Assembly (NCBI GenBank): GCA_964016885.1
Contig: OZ024743.1
Span: 186,390,755-186,454,754, forward strand
DNA from: Eledone cirrhosa
Taxonomy: Eukaryota > Mollusca > Cephalopoda > Octopoda > Eledonidae
Direction of reading: 5' to 3'
DNA: 64,000 nucleotides
Every line of letters begins with the position of its first letter. The stretch's first letter is position 1. The notes below the pieces were generated by a model. The model did no database searches, was not told where the DNA came from, and worked only from the letters and a program-made list of their open reading frames with translations. Made by a program: the position numbers and the translations under genes. This document shows positions 27,111-40,038 of this stretch, one piece after another.

Positions 27111-28764
27111 CATCGTAAGTCAGCTCTAACTACTATATCTATAACATAGTATAACAGTAATAATTGATGGTAGTGTTTCACTTCTAGGTCAGCTCTTACT
27201 ACTATATCTATAACATAGTATAACAGTAATAATTGATGTTAGTATTTCACTCCTAGGTCAGCTCTAACTACTATATCTATAACAAAGTATAACAGTAATT
27301 AGTTGATGGTAGTGTTTCACTCCTAAGTCAGCTCTAACTACTATATCTATAACATAGTAGAACAGTAATAATTGATGGAAGTGTTTCACTCCTAGGTCAT
27401 CTGTGACTACTATATCTATAACATAGTATAACAGTAATAATTGATGGTAGTATTACACTCCTAGGTCATCTCTAACTACTATATCTATAACATAGTATAA
27501 CAGTAATAATTGATGGTAGTGTTTCACTCCTAAGTCAGCTCTAACTACTATATCTATAACATAGTATAACAGTAATAATTGATGGTAGTGTTTCACTCCT
27601 AAGTCAGCTCTAACTATTATATCTATAACATAGTATAACAGTAATAATTGATGGTAGTGTTTCACTCCTAAGTCAGCTCTAACTATTATATCTATAACAT
27701 AGTATAACAGTAATAATTGATGGTAGTGTTTCACTCCTAAGTCAGCTCTAACTATTATATCTATAACATAGTATAACAGTAATAAATGATGGTAGTGTTT
27801 CACTCGTAAGTCAGCTCTAACTATTATATCTATAACATAGTATAACAGTAATAATTGATGGTAGTGTTTCACTCCTAAGTCAGCTCTAACTATTATATCT
27901 ATAACATAGTATAACAGTAATAATTGATGGTAGTGTTTCACTCCTAAGTCAGCTCTAACTATTATATCTATAACATAGTATAACAGTAATAATTGATGGT
28001 AGTGTTTCACTCCTAAGTCAGCTCTAACTATTGTATCTATAACATAGTATAACAGTAATAAATGAAGGTAGTGTTTCACTCCTAAGTCAGCTCTAACTAC
28101 TATATCTATAACATAGTATAACAGTAATAATTGATGGTAGTGTTTCACTCCTAAATCAGCTCTAACTACTATATCTATAACATAGTATAACAGTAATAAT
28201 TGATGGTAGTGTTTCACTCCTAGGTCAGCTCTGATTACTATATCTATAACATAGTATAACAGTAATAATTGATGGAAGTGTTTCACTCCTAGGTCAGCTC
28301 TAACTACTATATCTATAACATAGTATAACAGTAATAATTGATGGTAGTGTTTCACTCCTAAGTCAGCTCTAACTACTATATCTATAACACAGTATAACAG
28401 TAATAATTGATGGTAGTGTTTCACTCCTAAGTCAGCTCTAACTACTATATCTATAACATAGTATAACAGTAATAATTGATGGAAGTGTTTCACTCCTAAG
28501 TCAGCTCTAACTACTATATCTATAACATAGTATAACAGTAATAATTGATGGTAGTGTTTCACTGCTAAGTCAGCTCTAACTACTATATCTATAACATAGT
28601 ATAACAGTAACAATTGATGGTAGTGTTTCACTCCTGTCTGCTCTGACTACTATATCTATAACATAGTATAACAGTACATACTGATGGTACTGCTTCACTC
28701 CTAAGTCAGCTCTAACTACTATATCTATAACATAGTATAACAGTAATATTTGATGGTAGTGTTT
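27111..28764 (+). repeat. Higher-order repeat family B, unit B4 (1,654 bp, shortened)
   Basis: B4 is bounded by CATCGTAAG at 27,111 and 28,765. Its start (AACAAAG, TTAGTTGATGG, AGTAGAACAG, GTATTACACTCC) also opens B5, and its end (TTTCACTGC, CCTGTCTGC, GTACATACTG) is the end of a standard B unit. The centre, including the CCAAAATCGG part, is absent, so it is an internally deleted unit. The length is 24 x 69 minus 2, matching the one CCTGTCTGC (minus 2 bp) monomer. Confidence 0.83.
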
Positions 28765-31040
28765 CATCGTAAGTCAGCTCTAACTACTATATCTATAACA
28801 TAGTATAACAGTAATAATTGATGGTAGTGTTTCACTTCTAGGTCAGCTCTTACTACTATATCTATAACATAGTATAACAGTAATAATTGATGTTAGTATT
28901 TCACTCCTAGGTCAGCTCTAACTACTATATCTATAACAAAGTATAACAGTAATTAGTTGATGGTAGTGTTTCACTCCTAAGTCAGCTCTAACTACTATAT
29001 CTATAACATAGTAGAACAGTAATAATTGATGGAAGTGTTTCACTCCTAGGTCATCTGTGACTACTATATCTATAACATAGTATAACAGTAATAATTGATG
29101 GTAGTATTACACTCCTAGGTCATCTCTAACTACTATATCTATAACATAGTATAACAGTAATAATTGATGGTAGTGTTTCACTCCTAAGTCAGCTCTAACT
29201 ACTATATCTATAACATAGTATAACAGTAATAATTGATGGTAGTGTTTCACTCCTAAGTCAGCTCTAAATATTATATCTATAACATAGTATAACAGTAATA
29301 ATTGATGGTAGTGTTTCACTCCTAAGTCAGCTCTAACTATTATATCTATAACATAGTATAACAGTAATAATTGATTGTAGTGTTTCACTCCTAAGTCAGC
29401 TCTAACTATTATATCTATAACATAGTATAACAGTAATAAATGATGGTAGTGTTTCACTCGTAAGTCAGCTCTAACTATTATATCTATAACATAGTATAAC
29501 AGTAATAATTGATGGTAGTGTTTCACTCCTAAGTCAGCTCTAACTATTATATCTATAACATAGTATAACAGTAATAATTGATGGTAGTGTTTCACTCCTA
29601 AGTCAGCTCTAACTATTATATCTATAACATAGTATAACAGTAATAATTGATGGTAGTGTTTCACTCCTAAGTCAGCTCTAACTATTGTATCTATAACATA
29701 GTATAACAGTAATAAATGATGGTAGTGTTTCACTCCTAAGTCAGCTCTAACTACTATATCTATAACATAGTATAACAGTAATAATTGATGGTAGTGTTTC
29801 ACTCCTAAATCAGCTCTAACTACTATATCTATAACATAGTATAACAGTAATAATTGATGGTAGTGTTTCACTCCTAGGTCAGCTCTGATTACTATATCTA
29901 TAACATAGTATAACAGTATTAATTGATGGAAGTGTTTCACTCCTAGGTCAGCTCTAACTACTATATCTATAACATAGTATAACAGTAATAATTGATGGTA
30001 GTGTTTCACTCCTAAGTCAGCTCTAACTACTATATCTATAACACAGTATAACAGTAATAATTGATGGTAGTGTTTCACTCCTAGGTCAGCTCTAACTACT
30101 ATATCTATAACATAGTATAACAGTAATAAATGATGGTAGTGTTTCACTCCTAAGTCAGCTCTAACTATTATATCTATAACATAGTATAACAGTAATAATT
30201 GATGGTAGTGTTTCACTTCTAGATCAGCTCTTACTACTATATCTATAACATAGTATAACAGTAATAATTGATGGTAGTGTTTCACTCCTAAGTCAGCTCT
30301 GACTACTATATCTATAACATAGTATAACAGTAATAATTGATGGTAGTGTTTCACTCCTAAGTCAGCTCTGACTACTATATCTATAACATAGTATAACAGT
30401 AATAATTGATGGTAGTGTTTCACTCCTAAGTCAGCTCTGACTACTATATCTATAACATAGTATAACAGTAATAATTGATGGTAGTATTTCACTCCTAAGT
30501 CAGCTGTGACTACTATATCTATAACATAGTATAACAGTAATAATTGATGGTAGTGTTTCACTCCTAAGTCAGCTCTAACTATTATATCTATAACATAGTA
30601 TAACAGTAATAATTGATGGTAGTGTTTCACTTCTAGGTCAGCTCTTACTACTATATCTATAACATAGTATAACAGTAATAATTGATGGTAGTGTTACACT
30701 CCTAAGTCAGCTCTGACTACTATATCTATAACATAGTATAACAGTAATAATTTATGGTAGTGTTTCATTCCAAAATCGGCTCTAACTACTATATCTATAA
30801 CATAGTATAACAGTAATAATTTATGGTAGTGTTTAACTCCTATGTCTGCTCTAACTACTATATCTATAACAGAGTATAACAGTAATAATTGATGGTAGTG
30901 TTTCATTCGTAGGTCATTTCTAACTACTATATATATAACGTAGTATAACAGTAATAATTGATGGTAGTGTTTCACTCCTAAATCAGCCCTAACTACTATA
31001 TCTATAACATAGTATAACAGTAATAATTGATGGTAGTGTT
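28765..31040 (+). repeat. Higher-order repeat family B, unit B5, passing into region C
   Basis: B5 repeats the opening of B4 at an offset of 1,654 bp, then continues with the interval B4 lacks, including the CCAAAATCGG marker at about 30,770. After about 30,880 the order diverges with AACAGAG, CATTCGTAGGTCATTTC and ATATATAACGTAG, which I did not find elsewhere. The right limit is approximate. Confidence 0.75.
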
Positions 31041-34000
31041 TCACTCCTAAGTCAGCTCTAACTACTATATCTATAACATAGTATAACAGTAATAATTAAT
31101 TGTAGTGTTTCACTCCTAGGTCAGCTCTGACTACTATATCTATAACATAGTATAACAGTAATAATTAATTGTAGTGTTTCACTCCTAGGTCAGCTCTGAC
31201 TACTATATCTATAACATAGTATAACAGTAATAATTGTTGGTAGTGTTTCACTCCTATGTCAGCTCTAACTCCTATATCTATAACATAGTATAACAGTAAT
31301 AATTGATGGTAGTGTTTCACTCCTAAGTTTGCTCTAACTACTATATCTATAACATAGTATAACAGTAATAATTGAGGATTAGTGTTTAACTCCTAGGTCA
31401 TCTATAACTACTATATCTATAACATAGTATAACAGTAATAATTGATGGTAGTGTTTCACTCCTAGGTCATCTATAACTACTATATCTATAATATAGTATA
31501 ACAGTAATAACTGATGGTAGTGTTTCACTCCTAGGTCAGCTCTGACTACTATATCTATAACATAGTATAACAGTAATAAATGATGATAGTGTTTCACTCC
31601 TAGGTCAGCTCTAACTATTATATCTATAACATAGTATAACAGTAATAATTGATGGTAGTGTTTCACTCGTACGTCAGCTCTAACTATTATATTTATAACA
31701 TAGTATAACAGTAATAATTGATGGTAGTGTTTCACTCATACATCAGCTCTAACTATTATATCTATAACATAGTATAACAGTAATAATCGATGGTAGTGTT
31801 TCACTCGTAAGTCAGCTCTGATTACTATATCTATAACATAGTATAACAGTAATAATTGATGGTAGTGTTTCACTCCTAAGTCAGCTCTAACTACTATATC
31901 TATAACATAGTATAACAGTAATAATCGATGGTAGTGTTTCACTCCTAGATCAGCTCTGACTACTATATCTATAACATAGTATATCAGTAATAATTGATGG
32001 AAGTATTTCACTCCTAAGTCAGCTCTAACTACTATATCTATAACATAGTATAACAGTAATAATTGATGGTAGTGTTTCATTGCTAAGTCAGCTCTAACTA
32101 CTATATCTATAACATAGTATAACAGTAATAATTGATGGTAGTGTTTCACCCCTAAATAAGCTCTGACTACTATATATATAACATAGTATAACAGTAATAA
32201 TTGAGGGTAGTGTTTCACTCCTAAGTCAGCTCTAACTACTATATCTATAACATAGTATAACAGTAATAATTGATGGTAGTGTTTCACCCCAAAATCGGCT
32301 GTAACTACTATATCTATAACATAGTATAACAGTAATAATTGATGGTAGTGTTTCACTCCTAGGTCATCTCTGACTACTATATCTATAACATAGTATAACA
32401 GTAACAATTGATGGTAGTGTTTCACTCCTAGGTCATCTGTGACTACTATATCTATAACATAGTATAACAGTAATAATTGATGGTAGTGTTACACTCCTAG
32501 GTCAGCTCTAACTACTATATCTATAACATAGTACAACAGTAATAATTGATGGTAGTGTTTCACTCGTAGGTCAGCTCTAACTACTATATCTATAACATAG
32601 TATAACAGTAATAATTGATGGTAGTGTTTCACTCCTAAATCAGCCCTAACTACTATATCTATAACATAGTATAACAGTAATAATTGATGGTAGTGTTTCA
32701 CTCCTAAGTCAGCTCTAACTACTATATCTATAACATAGTATAACGGTAATAATTGATGGTAGTGTTTCACTCCTAGCTCAGCTCTAACTACTATATCTAT
32801 AACATAGTATAACAGTAATAAATGATGATAGTGTTTCACTCCTAGGTCAGCTCTAACTATTATATCTATAACATAGTATAACAGTAATAATTGATGGTAG
32901 TGTTTCACTCGTACATCAGCTCTAACTATTATATCTATAACATAGTATAACAGTAATAATTGATGGTAGTGTTTCACTCGTACATCAGCTCTAACTATTA
33001 TATCTATAACATAGTATAACAGTAATAATCGATGGTAGTGTTTCACTCCTAAGTCAGCTCTGATTACTATATCTATAACATAGTATAACAGTAATAATTG
33101 ATGGTAGTGTTTCACCCCTAGGTCAGCTCTAACTACTATATCTATAACATAGTTTAACAGTAATAATTGATGGTAGTGTTTCACTCGTACATCAGCTCTA
33201 ACTATTATATCTATAACATAGTATAACAGTAATAATTGATGGTAGTGTTTCACTCGTACATCAGCTCTAACTATTATATCTATAACATAGTATAACAGTA
33301 ATAATCGATGGTAGTGTTTCACTCCTAAGTCAGCTCTGATTACTATATCTATAACATAGTATAACAGTAATAATCGATGGTAGTGTTTCACTCCTAGATC
33401 AGCTCTGACTACTATATCTATAACATAGTATAACAGTAATAATTGATGGTAATGTTTCACTCCTAAGTCAGCTCTAACTACTATATCTATTACATAGTAT
33501 AACAGTAATAATTGATGGTAGTGTTTCACTCCTAACTCAGCCCTAACTACTATATCTACAACATAGTATAACAGTAATAATTGATGGAAGTCTTTCACTC
33601 CTAAGTCAGCTCTAACTACTATATCTATAACATAGTATAACAGTAATAATTGATGGTAGTGTTTCATTGCTAAGTCAGCTCTAACTACTATATCTATAAC
33701 ATAGTATAACAGTAATAATTGATGGTAGTGTTTCACCCCTAAATAAGCTCTGACTACTATATATATAACATAGTATAACAGTAATAATTGAGGGTAGTGT
33801 TTCACTCCTAAGTCAGCTCTAACTACTATATCTATAACATAGTATAACAGTAATAATTGATGGAAGTGTTTCACTCCTAAATCAGCTCTAACTACTATAT
33901 CTATAACATAGTATAACAGTAATAATTGATGGTAGTGTTTCACCCCAAAATCGGCTGTAACTACTATATCTATAACATAGTATAACAGTAATAATTGATG

Positions 34001-35275
34001 GTAGTGTTTCACTCCTAGGTCATCTCTGACTACTATATCTATAACATAGTATAACAGTAACAATTGATGGTAGTGTTTCACTCCTAGGTCATCTGTGACT
34101 ACTATATCTATAACATAGTATAACAGTAATAATTGATGGTAGTGTTACACTCCTAGGTCAGCTCTAACTACTATATCTATAACATAGTACAACAGTAATA
34201 ATTGATGGTAGTGTTTCACTCGTAGGTCAGCTCTAACTACTATATCTATAACATAGTATAACAGTAATAATTGATGGTAGTCTTTCACTCCTAAATCAGC
34301 CCTAACTACTATATCTATAACATAGTATAACAGTAATATTTGATGGTAGTGTTTCACTCCTAAGTCAGCTCTAACTACTATATCTATAACATAGTATAAC
34401 GGTAATAATTGATGGTAGTGTTTCACTCCTAGGTCAGCTCTGACTACTATATCTATAACATAGTATAACAGTAATAATTGATGGTAGTGTTTCATTCCTA
34501 AGTCAGCTCTAACTACTATATCTATAAAATAGTATAACAGTAATAATTGATGGTAGTGTTTCACTCCTAGGTCAGCTCTGACTACTATATCTATAACATA
34601 GTATAACAGTAATAAATGATGATAGTGTTTCACTCCTAGGTCAGCTCTAACTATTATATCTATAACATAGTATAACAGTAATAATTGATGGTAGTGTTTC
34701 ACTCGTACGTCAGCTCTAACTATTATATTTATAACATAGTATAACAGTAATAATTGATGGTAGTGTTTCACTCATACATCAGCTCTAACTATTATATCTA
34801 TAACATAGTATAACAGTAATAATCGATGGTAGTGTTTCACTCGTAAGTCAGCTCTGATTACTATATCTATAACATAGTATAACAGTAATAATTGATGGTA
34901 GTGTTTCACTCCTAAGTCAGCTCTAACTACTATATCTATAACATAGTATAACAGTAATAATCGATGGTAGTGTTTCACTCCTAGATCAGCTCTGACTACT
35001 ATATCTATAACATAGTATATCAGTAATAATTGATGGAAGTATTTCACTCCTAAGTCAGCTCTAACTACTATATCTATAACATAGTATAACAGTAATAATT
35101 GATGGTAGTGTTTCATTGCTAAGTCAGCTCTAACTACTATATCTATAACATAGTATAACAGTAATAATTGATGGTAGTGTTTCACCCCTAAATAAGCTCT
35201 GACTACTATATATATAACATAGTATAACAGTAATAATTGAGGGTAGTGTTTCACTCCTAAGTCAGCTCTAACTAC
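31041..35275 (+). repeat. Satellite region C, mosaic of rearranged monomer blocks
   Basis: The opening 340 bp has two adjacent copies of a monomer with AATTAATTGTAG (about 31,090 and 31,160), then AATTGTTGG and a plus 1 bp monomer with TTGAGGATTAG (about 31,375). From about 31,510 to 32,815 the sequence recurs at an offset of 3,036 bp (44 monomers), at 34,545-35,850. A marker GTTACACTCCTAGG followed by AGTACAAC occurs near 32,490, 34,147 and 35,527. The block about 33,151-33,430 (AGTTTAAC, two CGTACATCAG, ATCGATGG) is a single copy of the four-monomer unit amplified further right. No gene is present. Confidence 0.8.
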
Positions 35276-38200
35276 TATATCTATAACATAGTATAACAGT
35301 AATAATTGATGGTAGTGTTTCACCCCAAAATCGGCTGTAACTACTATATCTATAACATAGTATAACAGTAATAATTGATGGTAGTGTTTTACTCCTAGGT
35401 CATCTCTGACTACTATATCTATAACATAGTATAACAGTAACAATTGATGGTAGTGTTTCACTCCTAGGTCATCTGTGACTACTATATCTATAACATAGTA
35501 TAACAGTAATAATTGATGGTAGTGTTACACTCCTAGGTCAGCTCTAACTACTATATCTATAACATAGTACAACCGTAATAATTGATGGTAGTGTTTCACT
35601 CGTAGGTCAGCTCTAACTACTATATCTATAACATAGTATAACAGTAATAATTGATGGTAGTGTTTCACTCCTAAATCAGCCCTAACTACTATATCTATAA
35701 CATAGTATAACAGTAATAATTGATGGTAGTGTTTCACTCCTAAGTCAGATCTAACTACTATATCTATAACATAGTATAACGGTAATAATTGATGGTAGTG
35801 TTTCACTCCTAGCTCAGCTCTAACTACTATATCTATAACATAGTATAACAGTAATAATTGATGGTAGTGTTTCACTCCTAAGTCAGCTCTGACTACTATA
35901 TCTATAACATAGTATAACAGTAATAATGGATGGTAGTGTTTCACTCCTAGGTCAGCTCTGACTACCATATCTATAACATAGTATAACAGTAATAATTGAT
36001 GGTAGTGTTTCACTCCTACGTCAACTCTAACTCCTATATCCCTAACATAGTATAACAGTTATAACTGATGGTAGTGTTTCACTCCTAAGTTAGCTCTAAC
36101 TACTATATCTATAACATAGTATAACGGTAATAATTGATGGTAGTGTTTCACTCCTAAGTCAGATCTAACTACTATATCTATAACATAGTATAACAGTAAT
36201 AATTGATGGTAGTGTTTCATTCCTAAGTCAGCTCTGACTACTATATCTATAACATAGTATAACAGTAATAATTGATGGTAGTGTTTCACTCCTAAGTCAG
36301 CTCTAACTACTATATCTATAACACAGTGTAACAGTAATAATTGATGGTAGTGTTTCACTCCTAGGTCAGCTCTAACTACTATATATATAACATAGTATAA
36401 CAGTAATAATTGAAGGTAGTGTTTCACTCCTAGGTCAGCTCTAACTACTATATCTATAACATAGTATAAAAGTAATAATTGATGGTAGTGTTTCACTCCT
36501 AAGTCAACTCTAACTACTATATCTATAACATAGTACAACAGTAATAATTGATGGTAGTGTTTCACTCCTAGGTCAGCTCTGACTACTATATCTATAACAT
36601 AGTATAACAGTAATAATTGATGGTAGAGTTTCACTCCTAAGTCAGCTCTAACTACTATATCTATAATATAGTATAACAGTAATAATTGATGGTAGTGTTT
36701 CACCCCTAAATAAGCTCTGACTACTATATATATATTACATAGTATAACAGTAATAATTGAGGGTAGTGTTTCACTCCTAAGTCAGCTCTAACTACTATAT
36801 CTATAACATAGTATAACAGTAATAATTGATGGTAGTGTTTCACTCCTATATCAGCTCTAACTACTATATCTATAACATAGTATAACAGTAATAATTGATG
36901 GTAGTGTTTCACCCCTAAACAAGCTCTGACTACTATATATATAACATAGTATAACAGTAATAATTGAGGGTAGTGTTTCACTCCTAAGTCAGCTCTAACT
37001 ACTATATCAATAACACAGTATAACACTAATAATTGATGATAGTCTTTCACTCCTAGGTCAGCTCTAACTACTATATCTATAACATAGTATAATAGTAATA
37101 ATTGATGGTAGTGTTTCACTCCTAGGTCAGCTCTAACTACTATATCTATAACATAGTTTAACAGTAATAATTGATGGTAGTGTTTCACTCGTACATCAGC
37201 TCTAACTATTATATCTATTACATAGTATAACAGTAATAATTGATGGTAGTGTTTCACTCGTACATCAGCTCTAACTATTATATCTATAACATAGTATAAC
37301 AGTAATAATCGATGGTAGTGTTTCACTCCTAAGCCAGCTCTGATTACTATATCTATAACATAGTATAACAGTAATAATTGATGGTAGTGTTTCACTCCTA
37401 GGACAGCTCTAACTACTATATCTATAACATAGTTTAACAGTAATAATTGATGGTAGTGTTTCACTCGTACATCAGCTCTAACTATTATATCTATAACATA
37501 GTATAACAGTAATAATTGATGGTAGTGTTTCACTCGTACATCAGCTCTAACTATTATATCTATAACATAGTATAACAGTAATAATCGATGGTAGTGTTTC
37601 ACTCCTAAGTCAGCTCTGATTACTATATCTATAACATAGTATAACAGTAATAATTGATGGTAGTGTTTCACTCCTAGGTCAGCTCTAACTACTATATCTA
37701 TAACATAGTTTAACAGTAATAATTGATGGTAGTGTTTCACTCGTACATCAGCTCTAACTATTATATCTATAACATAGTATAACAGTAATAATTGATGGTA
37801 GTGTTTCACTCGTACATCAGCTCTAACTATTATATCTATAACATAGTATAACAGTAATAATCGATGGTAGTGCTTCACTCCTAAGTCAGCTCTGATTACT
37901 ATATCTATAACATAGTATAACAGTAATAATCGATGGTAGTGTTTCACTCCTAGATCAGCTCTGACTACTATATCTATAACATAGTATAACAGTAATAATT
38001 GATGGTAATGTTTCACTCCTAAGTCAGCTCTAACTACTATATCTATTACATAGTATAACAGTAATAATTGATGGTAGTGTTTCACTCCTAAGTCAGCCCT
38101 AACTACTATATCTACAACATAGTATAACAGTAATAATTGATGGAAGTCTTTCACTCCTAAGTCAGCTCTAACTACTATATCTATAACATAGTATAACAGT

Positions 38201-40038
38201 AATAATTGATGGTAGTGTTTCATTGCTAAGTCAGCTCTAACTACTATATCTATAACATAGTATAACAGTAATAATAGATGGTAGTGTTTCACCCCTAAAT
38301 AAGCTCTGACTACTATATATATAACATAGTATAACAGTAATAATTGAGGGTAGTGTTTCACTCCTAAGTCAGCTCTAACTACTATATCTATAACATAGTA
38401 TAACAGTAATAATTGATGGAAGTGTTTCACTCCTAAATCAGCTCTAACTACTATATCTACAACATAGTATAACAGTAATAATTGATGGTAGTGTTTCACT
38501 CCTAAGTCAGCTCTAACTACTATATCTATAACATAGTATAACAGTAATAATTGATGGTAGTGTTTCATTCCTAAGTCAGCTCTAACTACTATATCTATAA
38601 TATAGTATAACAGTAATAATTGATGGTAGTGTTTCACTCCTAGGTCAGCTCTGACTACTATATCTATAACATAGTATAACAGTAATAAATGATGATAGTG
38701 TTTCACTCCTAGGTCAGCTCTAACTATTATATCTATAACATAGTATAACAGTAATAATTGATGGTAGTGTTTCACTCGTACGTCAGCTCTAACTATTATA
38801 TTTATAACATAGTATAACAGTAATAATTGATGGTAGTGTTTCACTCATACATCAGCTCTAACTATTATATCTATAACATAGTATAACAGTAATAATCGAT
38901 GGTAGTGTTTCACTCGTAAGTCAGCTCTGATTACTATATCTATAACATAGTATAACAGTAATAATTGATGGTAGTGTTTCACTCCTAAGTCAGCTCTAAC
39001 TACTATATCTATAACATAGTATAACAGTAATAATCGATGGTAGTGTTTCACTCCTAGATTAGCTCTGACTACTATATCTATAACATAGTATAACAGTAAT
39101 AATTGATGGTAGTGTTTCACTCCTAAGTCAGCTCTAACTACTATATCTACAACATAGTATAACAGTAATAATTGATGGTAGTGTTTCATTGCTAAGTCAG
39201 CTCTAACTACTATATCTATAACATAGTATAACAGTAATAATTGATGGTAGTGTTTCACCCCTAAATAAGCTCTGACTACTATATATATAACATAGTATAA
39301 CAGTAATAATTGAGGGTAGTGTTTCACTCCTAGGTCAGCTCTAACTACTATATCTATAACATAGTATAACAGTAATAATTGATGGTAGTGTTTCACTCCT
39401 AGGTCATCTCTGACTACTATATCTATAACATAGTATAACAGTAACAATTGATGGTAGTGTTTCACTCCTAGGTCATCCGTGACTACTATATCTATAACAT
39501 AGTATAACAGTAATAATTGATGGTAGTGTTACACTCCTAGGTCAGCTCTAACTACTATATCTATAACATAGTACAACAGTAATAATTGATGGTAGTGTTT
39601 CACTCGTAGGTCAGCTCTAACTACTATATCTATAACATAGTATAACAGTAATAATTGATGGTAGTGTTTCACTCCTAAATCAGCCTTAACTACTATATCT
39701 ATAACATAGTATAATAGTAATAATTGATGGTAGTGTTTCACTCCTAAGTCAGCTCTAACTACTATATCTATAACATAGTATAACGGTAATAATTGATGGT
39801 AGTGTTTCACTCCTAGGTCAGCTCTGACTACTATATCTATAACATAGTATAACAGTAATAATTGATGGTAGTGTTTCATTCCTAAGTCAGCTCTAACTAC
39901 TATATCTATAACATAGTATAACAGTAATAATTGATGGAAGTGTTTCACTCCTAGGTCAGCTCTGACTACTATATCTATAACATAGTATAACAGTAATAAA
40001 TGATGATAGTGTTTCACTCCTAGGTCAGCTCTAACTCT
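35276..40038 (+). repeat. 4,763-bp tandem duplication, left copy
   Basis: This unit (69 x 69 + 2 bp) is repeated immediately to the right. The 2 bp excess is explained by a 71 bp monomer with TATATATATTACATAG (about 36,726). It contains the A-type marker TGACTACCAT (35,959) and the TATATCCCTAAC variant (about 36,036). Comparing the two copies by eye I noticed one difference: A at 35,749 (CAGATCT) versus C at 40,512 (CAGCTCT). The left edge is set by three mismatches just before 35,276 and none after. Confidence 0.92.
37155..37982 (+). repeat. Nested 276-bp four-monomer repeat, three copies
   Basis: AGTTTAAC marks the start of each copy at 37,155, 37,431 and 37,707, exactly 276 bp (4 x 69) apart. 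Each copy runs: AGTTTAAC monomer, two monomers with CGTACATCAG, then ATCGATGG leading to CTCTGATTACTAT. Copies differ slightly: CCTAAGCCAG in the first, CCTAGGACAG at the first/second boundary, and GTAGTGCTTC in the third. This is a third level of repetition, inside the 4,763 bp unit, inside the array. Confidence 0.88.
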
